A stretch of 64,000 bases of DNA from Rivularia sp. MS3 (GCA_019192545.1 JAHCMI010000018.1:61861-125860), one strand, 5' to 3'. Shown: positions 1 through 10,110, numbered from the stretch's first letter. Translations and numbers: made by a program. The notes: generated by a model not told the origin, from the letters alone.

Positions 1-1154
1 GGAATTTTACCAAACACATACAGAGGAATGGTTAAAAGTTTATCCAAAGGTATTAGCTTAACGGCAAATTTAGCCCAAGCTAAAAATAATCCTGCGAATA
101 AACATAATCCCGCAGTCAGTGAAACGATAGCGGGCATCCAGAATCCTTGGAAGAGAGCAAATATTAGAGAAATAATCATTAAACCCCACCAAGTCATTAC
201 AGCAAGAGTCAAAGGAGGTATGCATAAATCTAAAATAGTAGGTAATAAATCAAACCTTTTTTGCAGTATAGCTTTTTTGAGCAATATCGGAATATAAGTT
301 TGAATAAGTTGTAAATGGCCGTGTATCCAACGGGTTTTTTGGCTTGTTGCAGCTTGAGAAGACGAGGGTAAATAAGCAGTGACTCTAGCTTGCGGATAAA
401 AAATTGGTTTATAGCCAATCAAATTTAAATCTAATCCTAATTTAATATCCTCTAACAAATTACCGCTGGCTACATTTACCGAACGAATTACTGGAAAAGG
501 AAAAGCCATGCCCGTTCCTAATAAGGGACTCGGTACTCCTAAGCGCTTTAATCCTAATGGACGAACGAAGTTTCTGACAATGATAGAAAATTGCGAAACA
601 AAGTCTTTGGCAGACTGGGAATTCTTCGGTTTTACCATCAGGTAATTTGCTTGTACGGGGCGATTGCTGGAAATAGAGCATTCCGTTAATTTTTCGATAG
701 CTCCTGGTTCAACACTGCAATCAGCATCAATTACCACTACTACATCAGGTGGTTCTGCTTCCATATACTGCAAACCATAATCTAAAGCATATCCTTTACC
801 TTGATTTAATGCATCAAAGCGTTCAATTACCGTCGCACCAACTGAGCGAGCTATTTCGGCTGTTTTATCGCTGCAATTATCGGCAACTACAACTACGTCG
901 TCTTGTTTTTTTAAGACTGGAATAATTGTTTCTAAAGTGGATGCAATAGAAATTTCTTCGTTATGTGCCGGTATCAACACTGTAACTTTTGTATCTTGCC
1001 ATTTATCTTTATAGACAGAAAAATTTTTGGATACTAAGGCAGCAGTACATTCAATCAGAAAAAATAAACAGACAATAAATATAATTGATGACAGAGAAAT
1101 TAGAATAAATTCGATAGTATACAAAATCATAACTTCGAGAGTAAATTCGTGCAT
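1..1154 (-). CDS. Family 2 membrane glycosyltransferase (partial, 3' end beyond window)
   Basis: The minus strand is open from an ATG at 1154 to base 1 (about 384 codons) with no stop, so the C-terminus lies outside the window. The N-terminus has a membrane segment (about residues 10-38). A GT-A domain follows with VLIPAHNEE, VVVADNCSD and the metal-binding VVVIDADCS, and a QKTRW motif of the (Q/R)xxRW type found in processive GT2 enzymes. At least two further membrane segments follow near residues 320-370. Such enzymes move a sugar from a nucleotide sugar onto a growing polysaccharide or lipid at the inner membrane. It is last in the row of exopolysaccharide genes read from 6265 downwards, 170 bp after the Wzc-like gene. 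A second ATG at 1130 is possible. Sugar specificity cannot be read from the sequence. Confidence 0.85.
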   Translation of the reverse strand, partial: MHEFTLEVMILYTIEFILISLSSIIFIVCLFFLIECTAALVSKNFSVYKDKWQDTKVTVLIPAHNEEISIASTLETIIPVLKKQDDVVVVADNCSDKTAEIARSVGATVIERFDALNQGKGYALDYGLQYMEAEPPDVVVVIDADCSVEPGAIEKLTECSISSNRPVQANYLMVKPKNSQSAKDFVSQFSIIVRNFVRPLGLKRLGVPSPLLGTGMAFPFPVIRSVNVASGNLLEDIKLGLDLNLIGYKPIFYPQARVTAYLPSSSQAATSQKTRWIHGHLQLIQTYIPILLKKAILQKRFDLLPTILDLCIPPLTLAVMTWWGLMIISLIFALFQGFWMPAIVSLTAGLCLFAGLFLAWAKFAVKLIPLDKLLTIPLYVFGKI

Positions 1155-1326
1155 TCTTTCCTTATAAGTGTTTAATGGATGAATATTTTTATTAGAAATT
1201 CTCAGTAATTTAACTGACTAGATTAACAGTAGATGCACGTACTAAATGAATTTAGGAAATAGTGCTTTTTAAATTAATAAAAATTAAGTTCTTTAGGCTG
1301 CTATTTCCTCAAACTTAAATAAAACT

Positions 1327-3525
1327 CTACTTTTTAACCCATTCTTTGCTATCAACTTCTGCTTGAGTTTCGTTTGTAGGTTTTGCCCCTCGTGGCTCGG
1401 CATAGTAGAAGTAGCTTTCCGGCTCTTGTTTAACGTTGACTGCATTAGCTACGATTCCTAACACTTTTGCTTCAGAGCGTTCTAACAAAGATTTGGCAGC
1501 AGTCGCACTAGCTGAATCTACAACTCGTGGGCGAGCTACAAGTAATACTCCATCTACCATTTTTCCGAGAACAGCTGCGTCGGGTGTTCCAGCCAAAGGA
1601 GGAGTATCAAATATTATATAGTCGTAATTTGGCAGTAATTGTTGAATTAAGGAATCCATACCGGCAGAATCAATTAAAGCCGATGGGTTAGGAGGTTGAA
1701 CACCCGCAGTTAATACCGATAAATTTTCAGTTACCTGATGGTGACATCGATAAAGTTCATCTTGCCCCACAATCACATTGCTTAAGCCACCGGAATTTAT
1801 CAAACCCCATAAATGATGCTGCATTGGCTGACGCATATCTGCATCGACTATTAAAACTTTTTGTCCGCCTTGAGCCAGGATAGCGCCTAAGTTAGCAGTT
1901 ACTTCGGATTTACCTTCACCCACTACCGAGCTTGTAACTGCAATTGTTCGCACTTCTTTATGACTAATAAATTTGAGATTTGCCTGAAGCATCTGATAGG
2001 CTTCATGAATCATCGTGCGCGGAGAAGAAGCAACAATAATTCTGGGTGAGATAGTATTAACAACATTTGAATCGGCTGATTTACTATCAGGTTCAAATTT
2101 AGGAATAAGCCCAACCAAGGTGTAGTTGAAAAATGCTTCAATTTCCTTGACAGTTTTCAAGGATCTATCAATTAAATCCACAGTAAATGCAGCAGCAATA
2201 CCGAATAATAAGCCGACGAATACCCCTCCTCCTGCCAATAATAGCGTCATTTTAGAAAGAGTTGGTTTCTTCGGAACCCGTGCTTTTTGGATAATCCTAG
2301 AATTACCTATGGTTTGCTTTTCTGCTAACTCAATTTCTTGCAGCCTAGTGATTAAATTTTCATAATCAGTTTGTGCTACCGACAATCTGCGCTCTAATTC
2401 TGTCTGCTGTTTTTCCAAATTAGGAAGAATAGCCAACTTTCGCTGATAATTATCGCGAATATTATTTAAAGTTTGCAGCCTGGTTTGTACGCCATCCTTT
2501 TCAGTTTGGATCTGAACTAATTGATTTACTAAGGATTGCTTAATTTCTCCAATTTGCAAGCGATTGTTGGGAATATTCCGTTGCGTTCCCGATGCTTGCT
2601 GCTTCCGCTGCTGCAATAACGATTGCAAAAGAGCTTCTTGATTCTCTAATTTTTTAATTAATGGATGTGCCGGGGTATAGTTTGCTCTTTCTGATGCTAA
2701 TTGAGTTTGCACTTTTTGCAACTCGCCCAAAACTTCTTGTACTCCAGATATTTGGTTTAAAGAAGTAATTTCAACAGCTTGGTTTGCAGAAAAATCTAGC
2801 TTGCTAGCAATTTGCGATTCTTGAGCAGTTAATTCTGCTAGTGATGCTCTTGCTTGATTTATTTCTCCATCCAACCTGCTAATATTTTGAATTGCCGCAG
2901 TCGCCTCTTCAGGAAGCTGTATAACTTGGTTTTGATTTTTGAACTGAAGTAAAGCTTGTGTTGCTTGCTCTAATTCTATTTTTGATAGCGGAACTTGTTT
3001 TTTGAGAAATTCACCAGCAGCAACAACTTGAGCGCGATTTGACTCAATATTGTTATCAACATAAGACTTCATTACCTGATTGACTATTGATGCTGCTAAC
3101 TTAGGTTTCTCGTCAGTATAAGAAACGTTGATTACATCGGTTCCTACAAGCGGTTCAATTTTGATGTCTAAAGCTTCAGGCTCTAAAGGTTTACCATCAT
3201 CATCCTTAAGATTCAAAGTATCAATTACTTCTTGTAAAATTGGCTCAGATTGAACGATGACAGCTTGAGTTTCTAGAGGATTGCCTTCGCGCATCAAAGA
3301 TTCTAAATCCCCGATTTTTTCTCCTGCTTTCGTCAGCGATGAAATTCTGTCGGATTTAAATAACAGCAATCCATTCGCTTGATATTCAGGTTTTTGTCGC
3401 AAGATTATAAACCATGACAAACCTATGGAACCTAACATCGCCGCGACTAAAAATAACCACCGGCGTTTTAGAATCAGCCAGTATTGCTGAATATCTATTT
3501 CTTGAGTATTGTTTTTCTTTTTCAT
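1327..3525 (-). CDS. Wzc/GumC-like polysaccharide chain-length determinant with BY-kinase domain
   Basis: 732 aa. The N-terminus has a Wzz domain with a membrane segment (about 24-44). A long coiled-coil region rich in Q, L and E follows (about 165-400), then a second membrane segment (about 425-448) and a cytoplasmic tyrosine autokinase domain. Walker A is SSVVGEGKSE near 531, Walker A' is VLIVDADMRQP near 560, and Walker B is YDYIIFDTPP near 637. The C-terminus carries a short tyrosine cluster (SYFYYAEP, near 708), the usual autophosphorylation target. Fused Wzz-kinase proteins control polymerisation and export of exopolysaccharide across the periplasm, which fits the flanking glycosyltransferases. 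The start has a clear run of lysines after Met and the length is normal for the family. No partner phosphatase or Wza-like outer-membrane channel is in the window. Confidence 0.93.
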   Translation of the reverse strand: MKKKNNTQEIDIQQYWLILKRRWLFLVAAMLGSIGLSWFIILRQKPEYQANGLLLFKSDRISSLTKAGEKIGDLESLMREGNPLETQAVIVQSEPILQEVIDTLNLKDDDGKPLEPEALDIKIEPLVGTDVINVSYTDEKPKLAASIVNQVMKSYVDNNIESNRAQVVAAGEFLKKQVPLSKIELEQATQALLQFKNQNQVIQLPEEATAAIQNISRLDGEINQARASLAELTAQESQIASKLDFSANQAVEITSLNQISGVQEVLGELQKVQTQLASERANYTPAHPLIKKLENQEALLQSLLQQRKQQASGTQRNIPNNRLQIGEIKQSLVNQLVQIQTEKDGVQTRLQTLNNIRDNYQRKLAILPNLEKQQTELERRLSVAQTDYENLITRLQEIELAEKQTIGNSRIIQKARVPKKPTLSKMTLLLAGGGVFVGLLFGIAAAFTVDLIDRSLKTVKEIEAFFNYTLVGLIPKFEPDSKSADSNVVNTISPRIIVASSPRTMIHEAYQMLQANLKFISHKEVRTIAVTSSVVGEGKSEVTANLGAILAQGGQKVLIVDADMRQPMQHHLWGLINSGGLSNVIVGQDELYRCHHQVTENLSVLTAGVQPPNPSALIDSAGMDSLIQQLLPNYDYIIFDTPPLAGTPDAAVLGKMVDGVLLVARPRVVDSASATAAKSLLERSEAKVLGIVANAVNVKQEPESYFYYAEPRGAKPTNETQAEVDSKEWVKK

Positions 3526-3775
3526 TTTGATTTGCGGTTTCTGTTGCTTATATTCTGAATCGATATTGATATTAGAATGTTAACTATACAAAATACAATT
3601 AAACGTCGTTTTTTAAGGTAAGCTATTATACTTTAGTGAATCGGCGTTGAAAATCGTAGTTGAGGCAAAGGGGTAGTAGGTAGCAGGTAGTAGGTAGTAA
3701 ATAGTAAGTCGCGATCGGGATTTAAGGTTAATTTATCTGCATGTTACATGGCTCTGTTTATTTGTACCGGTTTAC

Positions 3776-4738
3776 TTAATGGCTTTTACAGAGCCTAAAA
3801 TACATAGAAGTCGAACTTGGTTGTACAAAACGGCTTATTTCTGTGCGGATGACATCTATAAATCTAGTTGTTACATGGGCGGGAATCCGCTTCATGGAAA
3901 CGAAGCCTGCTTGAGAACAAATTTTCTTTAAAGTGGCAGGAGTAAAAGTATTAATGTGTTCTAACGGATTGACGTTATTGAAATCGGAAAAGTTTTGCGG
4001 TTGAGTAATTCCTTTACAGTTGGGAACCTCTACGATTAAAATTCCTCCTTCTTCAATAATATTTACGATTTTTCTCAGAACTAAAAGGGGATTGTCTAGA
4101 TGCTCTAATACCTGAAAAAGTGTAACGCAGTGCATTTTTGCAGCTTGTTGAGATTTTAAATTTTCCAAACTACTAAAAATATTTAAGCCCATTTGTGCGG
4201 CTCTTTGTTTACGGGTACTGCTAAAGTCAATTCCATAAGTATCGAAACCAAGAAGCTGAGCAAGCACTAAAAAATACCCATCGCCACAGCCATAATCTAA
4301 AATCCTAAATTCCTCCGACGCAAATTGCTTTCGATGCTGGTGCAATCGTAGAAGATGCTTTAATGATTGTTTTCTGATTTGCAACAATCTCTCGATTTTT
4401 GAAATGGTTCTGACTTCTGCCTCTAACTTTTTGATCTGAACATCATTAATCCAAGTGCTGTAGAGCAAGTTTAAAAACTTTTCACTTAAAATACGCTGAT
4501 GAAAAGTCATACCGCAGTTTTCACACCTTACTAATGAAAAAATTTCTTCGCCTAAAAGCTTAACTACATCTTCGCTATAATGATATCTTTTGATAAAACT
4601 GCGAGTTGGTTCTTCAGAAAATTTCCCTTGCCAAAGTGGAATTAAATTAGATGAATTACACCCAATACAGTGGTTGCGTTCTCGGAACTCTACCTTTTCG
4701 CTGTTTTTTTGTTGGGAATGAACATGATTAGTAACCAT
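3776..4738 (-). CDS. Class I SAM-dependent methyltransferase with N-terminal Cys-rich motif
   Basis: 320 aa. Near the N-terminus are CIGC and, about 70 residues later, CENC, giving two CxxC pairs that probably hold zinc, as in C-methyltransferases of sugar biosynthesis. The Rossmann methyltransferase domain follows, with the SAM-binding motif ILDYGCGDGYF (near 147), an acidic residue after the second strand (YGIDFS) and the post-motif LFQVLEHLDNP. The last 50 residues are weakly conserved. It sits between the glycosylphosphotransferase and the Wzc-like gene on the same strand, so it probably methylates a sugar or intermediate of the polysaccharide; this is inferred from context. No substrate-defining motif is visible. 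The 250-bp gap to the next gene holds an STRR (3671-3708). Confidence 0.8.
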   Translation of the reverse strand: MVTNHVHSQQKNSEKVEFRERNHCIGCNSSNLIPLWQGKFSEEPTRSFIKRYHYSEDVVKLLGEEIFSLVRCENCGMTFHQRILSEKFLNLLYSTWINDVQIKKLEAEVRTISKIERLLQIRKQSLKHLLRLHQHRKQFASEEFRILDYGCGDGYFLVLAQLLGFDTYGIDFSSTRKQRAAQMGLNIFSSLENLKSQQAAKMHCVTLFQVLEHLDNPLLVLRKIVNIIEEGGILIVEVPNCKGITQPQNFSDFNNVNPLEHINTFTPATLKKICSQAGFVSMKRIPAHVTTRFIDVIRTEISRFVQPSSTSMYFRLCKSH

Positions 4739-4825
4739 ATGCCTGAGTTTAAACTACAAATTGTAATTATTTTTAAACTTAGAGATAGGCAATTAATACC
4801 CATCTCTAAATTTAATTCTCAACTA

Positions 4826-6265
4826 TCAATAAGCTCCACTCTTTTGTAATACAACCCTTACAGTAGAAAGCAAAATTTTCATATCCAGCCACAGCGACCA
4901 ATTTTCGATATAAGTCATATCTAACTGCACGCCTTCTTCAAAGTTTTCGATATCCGAACGACCGGAAACTTGCCATAATCCGGTAATTCCTGGTAAAACT
5001 TCTTGACGAATAAAATGCTTTTTCTGGAATTTCTCTACATCTCTTGTAGGTAAAGGACGAGGACCAACTAAACTCATTTCTCCAAGTAAAACATTAAAGA
5101 TTTGAGGTAGTTCATCTAAACTGTAAGCGCGTAAAAACCTACCAATTTTAGTAACGCGGGGGTCATTTTTCATTTTAAACAGCACCCCATCTTTAATTTC
5201 ATTTTTCGCTTCTAAAGATGCCTGTAATTTTTCTGCATCGCTTACCATCGTGCGGAATTTCCAAATGTGGAAGTATTTTCCATGCAATCCGACTCGCTTC
5301 TGTTTAAAAAAGACAGAACCTGGAGAATCTAATTTAATAGAAATTGCGATCGCAATCATAATCGGAGATAAGAAAAATAGCAGCACGGAAGCGCAAAAAA
5401 GGTCAAAACATCGCTTCAGCCAAAAATCGCTTCCTGCAATTATCGGCGCAGGAATCGTCATACAAGGAACTTGTCCAACCATTGTCATTTGTGATTTTGG
5501 ATGGCTAACTTCACTCAAACTAGGCAATATTCTGAGAATTACCCCAGCAGTTTGAAAATTCCAGCAAACATACAATCTATTCTTGATTGAACTCCAACTG
5601 ACAAAAGCTTCTTCTATTCCCTGTTGCCGCAGGTAATTAAAAGTTGCTTCGCGGTTGTTCAAATCTAGACAGCTAGCATCCGCACTACCAAGTACTTTGT
5701 AGCAATCTTGTTTTTGAATAATTTTGTTGTACGTTTCTTGTTCCGTTGTGTCAGCGATTAAAAAAGCTGAATGACGGATGACTCCTTGATGGCGAAGTAA
5801 TTTAGTAGATACATCGAAAATTACCCTACCGGTACATATAAATGTTACCGAGAGTAACCAAAATAACACAAAAATCGAACGAGATAAATAGCTGTCCGGT
5901 TCATAAAAAAAAGCAATAATCAACAAAAAAATATTTGATGATGATACTGCATTGATTAAGCTTAAATAATTACGACGATGCAGCCCCGAACCATATAGCC
6001 CCTTGTTCGCGATCGCGCCAATTCCAATCAGCAAAATTAGAAATATAAAATATTGATTCTGCGTCCAAGGAGAATTTATAAAAGTTCCAGAAACTAATGC
6101 TACATTCCAAGCTAAAGTCAGAGCAATAGTATCAAAAGAAATTAAGGTTGCAACTCGTAGCAATCTAATTAATAGCCCTCTTTGCAGTCTAGTGCCTCTA
6201 GCAGACCTCAAATCTAATTTATAGCTTTTAACAGGTAAAGTTCTGAATTCCACAATCTCTGTCAC
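4826..6265 (-). CDS. Exopolysaccharide polyprenyl glycosylphosphotransferase (initiating sugar transferase)
   Basis: 479 aa. The N-terminal half has four to five membrane segments (about 35-155) and a CoA-binding-like domain. The C-terminal half is a bacterial sugar transferase domain beginning at KRCFDLFCAS (near 283), with the membrane re-entrant segment LSPIMIAIAISIK, then FFKQKRVG, FHIWKFRTM, SLDELPQIFNVL, SLVGPRP and GLWQVSGRS. These enzymes place the first sugar-1-phosphate on undecaprenyl phosphate and so start synthesis of a repeat unit. It is the first gene of the minus-strand row that continues into the methyltransferase, the Wzc-like kinase and the glycosyltransferase; the large upstream gap probably holds the promoter. 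Length is normal for the WbaP/CpsE type. Confidence 0.93.
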   Translation of the reverse strand: MTEIVEFRTLPVKSYKLDLRSARGTRLQRGLLIRLLRVATLISFDTIALTLAWNVALVSGTFINSPWTQNQYFIFLILLIGIGAIANKGLYGSGLHRRNYLSLINAVSSSNIFLLIIAFFYEPDSYLSRSIFVLFWLLSVTFICTGRVIFDVSTKLLRHQGVIRHSAFLIADTTEQETYNKIIQKQDCYKVLGSADASCLDLNNREATFNYLRQQGIEEAFVSWSSIKNRLYVCWNFQTAGVILRILPSLSEVSHPKSQMTMVGQVPCMTIPAPIIAGSDFWLKRCFDLFCASVLLFFLSPIMIAIAISIKLDSPGSVFFKQKRVGLHGKYFHIWKFRTMVSDAEKLQASLEAKNEIKDGVLFKMKNDPRVTKIGRFLRAYSLDELPQIFNVLLGEMSLVGPRPLPTRDVEKFQKKHFIRQEVLPGITGLWQVSGRSDIENFEEGVQLDMTYIENWSLWLDMKILLSTVRVVLQKSGAY

Positions 6266-8063
6266 CTTAATATATCGTTAATTTAGTAGAAAAAGGTAGA
6301 ACTGAGCTTCTAGCAAATTTAAATATCTTTCAAACACTTAACTACAGCCATCAGAAAACACAAAACTAATTATCATTTAGAATGTGGTGTCGCAAATTTA
6401 TAGAATTAATGTTGTGTCACCTGTAATAATACTTTAGGTAAAGATATAAAAATAGAATCTATGCAGCAGTTCTATTTTTTTTAGTTGAGTCAAAATCTTT
6501 GCTAACCATTTTAAAACTCTAGAAAATGATGTCTTAGCTATTAAATATATTGACTGCTTTTTAACTTATAAAAAATATTATTTCTCAGTTTTAGCACCTT
6601 TTTTCTCATACAAACACCCTATTTTGTAACCTATCTAATTCAGTAACGTCAATACATTTAATACTGGTTATTGAATAATTTATAGTGACAATTTTAACTT
6701 TTTAGCTAACACTGACTTTTTAAGTTAGTAAAAATAAAGGTCTCTTAGAGTATTGAATGGATTTAACCAAAATCGTATCTTAATCTAGTTACATACATAG
6801 CTATATTAAGACAACTAATCTAGTTGGATTCAGAAACACTGCAATAGGTTAAAAAAAATTATGCCTACAAAAATTGAAAAAAGAGTTTGCCTATATTAAT
6901 TAAACAACCATTATAGGATGCCTAAATATACCCTTTTAAACAATGACACAGCTATCCCAAGAATATTTGATTTTAATCAAATACTGGTTGTTCAAAGAGA
7001 ATGATTGCATTCAAACAAAGACGTACACTGTCAGTTAAATTATTTTCAACACTTACAGAATTAATAGCTCGAATGATTTTAAATCATTACTTGTTCTCAA
7101 CTCTTACTACAAAATATTTGTAAGTTGATTGCTAATTAATCACTGAAAATGCTGCACCCTGTAAAGATTTTTATCTCCAGCAAACACATTGCAACAGAGC
7201 TTCAAGCTTTCTGTTACAAAAGTAATAATTTAATACGTCAAACATAGTGTATTATCACTAAGTCATTAAGTATCATTTCTTACTGTTTACTTTAAGGGAA
7301 TAGTAACACCCGCTGTATCCTTTTACAACTGATTTTTGCTTCTTTATAAAGTCTTCATATCGAATGTGCGTATTTGTTACGATTAGTAAGTAATAAAAAA
7401 TTATCCGTTAATAGCAAATTTTCTAGTATTAGTAGCTTTATTGTATAAAAAACCTAAACTTTTGAAATATTTGTTTTCTATTTATATGCAGTTATATATT
7501 GATTTATATCTATATTTATTATATGAATACAGTAATGATGATTACAGCAGTTATTGACAATGTAAAACAGTTTAAATGAAAGTGTTAACAATTTTAGACA
7601 AATTGGAAAAAGCATATATATATGCCAAAAACTAAAATAAAAACATTTTTAATAGCGAATCCGTAATTTACAAATGTCAGCTAACAGATTAATTTTATAT
7701 AATTTAGAATAATTCTCTACTTCTATATGCTATAAATTTTTATCTATCTACCAAAAAAAATATGCTAAAAATTAGCATATAAAGAATGTAAAATTTATTA
7801 CTGTCAGAGAAAAATATCATGAGTATCGCTAAATGACTATCTAATTGTTGAAAATCTGTTTTATGTAATGGAAATAGTTTTCAAACCGAATTCCCCGCAG
7901 GCTACAAGCTTGAAACTATAGATACAAAGCTAGATCGCTACTCCATCTAAGGTGACGGCGAAGCTTTCTTTCTCCTCTCTCTTTTTTCCAGCTATAGCTA
8001 ATCTTCTAACCAAGTAGGAGTAGTTGTAACCTTAATTTATTAGAATAACTATTTCTTCTCAAT
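6266..8063. other. AT-rich intergenic region, no gene seen
   Basis: About 1.8 kb of strongly AT-rich DNA lies between divergent gene groups. I found no open frame with a plausible protein on either strand. It should hold the promoter of the exopolysaccharide genes (minus) and of the JAMM gene (plus). The one clear element is a terminator-like hairpin at 7752-7780, listed separately. Confidence 0.6.
7752..7780 (-). terminator. Orphan rho-independent terminator
   Basis: ATATGCTAA and TTAGCATAT form perfect 9-bp arms (7760-7768 and 7772-7780) with a 3-nt loop. Read on the minus strand, the hairpin is followed directly by a run of eight T. No annotated gene ends here, so it may close a short untranslated transcript starting between 7780 and about 8060. 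The stem is AT-rich, which lowers confidence. Confidence 0.45.
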
Positions 8064-8528
8064 ATGATTCGACTTGACAAACAGCATTTACAAATAATCA
8101 ACAGCCATGCCCAAAACACTTATCCAGAAGAATGTTGCGGTGTCGTATTGGGTAGTATATCTGGCGATCGGAAAATCGTAGTTGAAGTCATTCCGACGCA
8201 AAACGCTTGGGATTCACAATCAGCAGATGATTTTTCTGGCAGTGATTTGGATCGCAGCAAAAAACGCAGATATACCATAGCACCCCGAGAAATGTTGCAG
8301 CTACAAAAAACTTCTAGGGAACGCAATCTTAATATAATCGGCATTTTTCATTCTCATCCCGATTATGAGGCCATACCTTCAGAATTTGACCGTAAATACG
8401 CTTGGCAAGAATATTCATATATCATTGTTTCCGTACAAAAAGGTCAACCAACTGACGTTAATAGTTGGGTACTTGATGATAATTCTGTGTTTCAGCAGGA
8501 AGAAATTAGAGTTGAGGAGAAAGTGTAG
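8064..8528 (+). CDS. JAMM/MPN (Mov34) metalloprotease
   Basis: 154 aa, the usual length of stand-alone bacterial JAMM proteases. The zinc site is complete: an upstream glutamate in YPEECCGVVLG (E22/E23), then H96-S-H98 and S106-x-x-D109 in FHSHPDYEAIPSEFD, matching HxH-x7-SxxD. Bacterial relatives such as Mec+ remove a C-terminal residue or peptide from ubiquitin-like sulfur carriers so that the GG terminus can be activated. The next gene downstream is an E1-like enzyme with a rhodanese domain, so the two probably act in one sulfur-transfer pathway; no carrier gene (ThiS/MoaD/CysO type) is present between or beside them. The 263-bp spacer is filled with STRRs and a polypyrimidine tract. Confidence 0.9.
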   Translation: MIRLDKQHLQIINSHAQNTYPEECCGVVLGSISGDRKIVVEVIPTQNAWDSQSADDFSGSDLDRSKKRRYTIAPREMLQLQKTSRERNLNIIGIFHSHPDYEAIPSEFDRKYAWQEYSYIIVSVQKGQPTDVNSWVLDDNSVFQQEEIRVEEKV

Positions 8529-8536
8529 AGGGGGGT

Positions 8537-8705
8537 TATGAGTAGCAAGTAGCAAGTAGCGAGTAGTGAGTAATGAGTAATAAGTAATGAGTAATGATTA
8601 AAACTAGTTATCTTTTCCCTCACTCTCTCCCTCTCTCCCTCCCTCACTCCTATGCCCAATGCCCAATGCCCAATTCCCAATTCCCTATTCCCAATTTCCA
8701 AAAAA
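8537..8705. repeat. STRR cluster: GAGTAAT-type heptamers, polypyrimidine tract, GCCCAAT repeats
   Basis: Three kinds of low-complexity repeat follow each other: AGTAGCA/GAGTAAT-like heptamers (8540-8598), a CCCTCTCT-rich tract (8616-8650) and tandem GCCCAAT units (8653-8690). The same three families recur in other intergenic spaces of this window (28.6, 31.2, 34.9, 45.6, 50.0, 57.3 and 61.4 kb). Confidence 0.8.
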
Positions 8706-8791
8706 TGCATTACGAATTACAAATTACTAATTACTAATTAACCCATTATTCGGTAGGATAAAAAGTCTGCTCCTCCAAGTCCCAATTTGTT

Positions 8792-9964
8792 ATGCTCAAT
8801 CCCAACTTGGATGAAATCCAACTGACGAAGGACGATTACGAACGCTATTCCCGCCACCTGATTTTACCTGAAGTTGGGTTGGAGGGACAAAAGCGTTTGA
8901 AGGCTGCTGCTGTTTTATGTATTGGTACCGGTGGATTGGGTTCCCCGTTGCTTTTATATTTAGCTGCTGCTGGTATCGGAAGAATCGGTATTGTTGATTT
9001 CGATGTTGTCGATCATTCTAATTTGCAGCGTCAGGTGATTCACGGTACTTCTTGGGTAGGTAAACCCAAGATTGAATCTGCAAAAAACCGGATTCACGAA
9101 ATTAACCCCGACTGTCAGGTTGATTTGTACGAAACTCGCATTAGTAGTGAAAATGCTCTCGATATTCTCAAACCTTACGACGTTGTGGTGGATGGTACCG
9201 ATAATTTCCCGACTCGGTATTTAGTAAACGATGCTTGCGTGTTATTAGATAAACCCAACGTTTACGGTTCAATTTTCCGCTTTGAAGGACAAGCCACGGT
9301 ATTTAACTACGAAGGCGGTCCTAACTATCGCGATTTATACCCCGAGCCACCACCGCCGGGAATGGTTCCTTCCTGCGCTGAAGGTGGGGTTTTAGGCGTT
9401 TTATGCGGAATTATTGGCACTATTCAAGCAACCGAGACGGTAAAAATTATTATCGGCCAAGGCAACACCCTCAGCGGACGCTTGATGTTATACAATGCCC
9501 TTGATATGAGTTTCCGGGAATTAAAATTACGTCCTAATCCCGTGCGTCCAGTTATCGAAAAACTGATAGACTACGAACAGTTCTGCGGTATTCCCCAAGC
9601 AAAAGCACAAGAAGCGCAACAGCAAATGGATATTTCCGAAATGACTGTCGGGGATTTGAAAGAGTTAATAGATAGCGGTAAGGAAGATTATCTGCTGCTA
9701 GATGTTCGTAATCCCCACGAATACGAAATTGCAAAAATTCCTGGTTCGGTTTTAATTCCTTTAGGGGATATCGAAAATGGTTCCGGTGTTGAAAAAGTAA
9801 AAGAAATGCTCAACGGTCATCGTCTCATAGCTCATTGTAAAATGGGCGGACGTTCCGCAAAAGCTTTAGGAATTCTCAAACAAGCTGGAATTGAAGGTAC
9901 CAATGTTAAAGGTGGTATCACAGCTTGGAGTAAAGAAGTCGATTCTTCGGTTCCTACTTATTAA
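8792..9964 (+). CDS. moeB: MoeB/ThiF-family E1-like adenylyltransferase fused to rhodanese
   Basis: 390 aa. The N-terminal E1 domain (about 12-260) shows the nucleotide-binding loop IGTGGLGSP, the acidic strand end IGIVDFDVVDHSNLQRQ with the conserved arginine, and PEPPPPGMVPSCAEGGVLG. The C-terminal rhodanese domain (about 280-388) has the active-site loop HCKMGGRS with Cys near 349. This architecture, as in MOCS3/Uba4 and cyanobacterial MoeB, adenylates the GG terminus of a sulfur carrier and delivers persulfide sulfur to it, for molybdopterin, thiamine or cysteine synthesis. The YRCLY cysteine of MOCS3 is YRDLY here, so one of the zinc CxxC motifs is missing. The carrier that it serves is not identifiable from this window. 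Confidence 0.9.
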   Translation: MLNPNLDEIQLTKDDYERYSRHLILPEVGLEGQKRLKAAAVLCIGTGGLGSPLLLYLAAAGIGRIGIVDFDVVDHSNLQRQVIHGTSWVGKPKIESAKNRIHEINPDCQVDLYETRISSENALDILKPYDVVVDGTDNFPTRYLVNDACVLLDKPNVYGSIFRFEGQATVFNYEGGPNYRDLYPEPPPPGMVPSCAEGGVLGVLCGIIGTIQATETVKIIIGQGNTLSGRLMLYNALDMSFRELKLRPNPVRPVIEKLIDYEQFCGIPQAKAQEAQQQMDISEMTVGDLKELIDSGKEDYLLLDVRNPHEYEIAKIPGSVLIPLGDIENGSGVEKVKEMLNGHRLIAHCKMGGRSAKALGILKQAGIEGTNVKGGITAWSKEVDSSVPTY

Positions 9965-10108
9965 TAGGAATTGTTAGTTGTTAGTTGTTAGTTGATAGTT
10001 GTTTCTCAAGCACTAACTGCTATCAAATGTATGTTAGTTGTTGGTAGTTAGTTGATAGTTGTTTTTCAACCACTAACTACTAACCACTAAATACTAACCA
10101 TTAACCAA
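9965..10108. repeat. STRR: GTTAGTT-type heptamers and the reverse motif AACTACT
   Basis: Tandem TTAGTTG units (9973-10004 and again 10032-10060) alternate with the complementary AACTACTAACCACTAA units (10010-10105), so the spacer could fold back on itself. It separates the E1-like gene from the methyltransferase-like gene. Confidence 0.7.
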
Positions 10109-10110
10109 TT

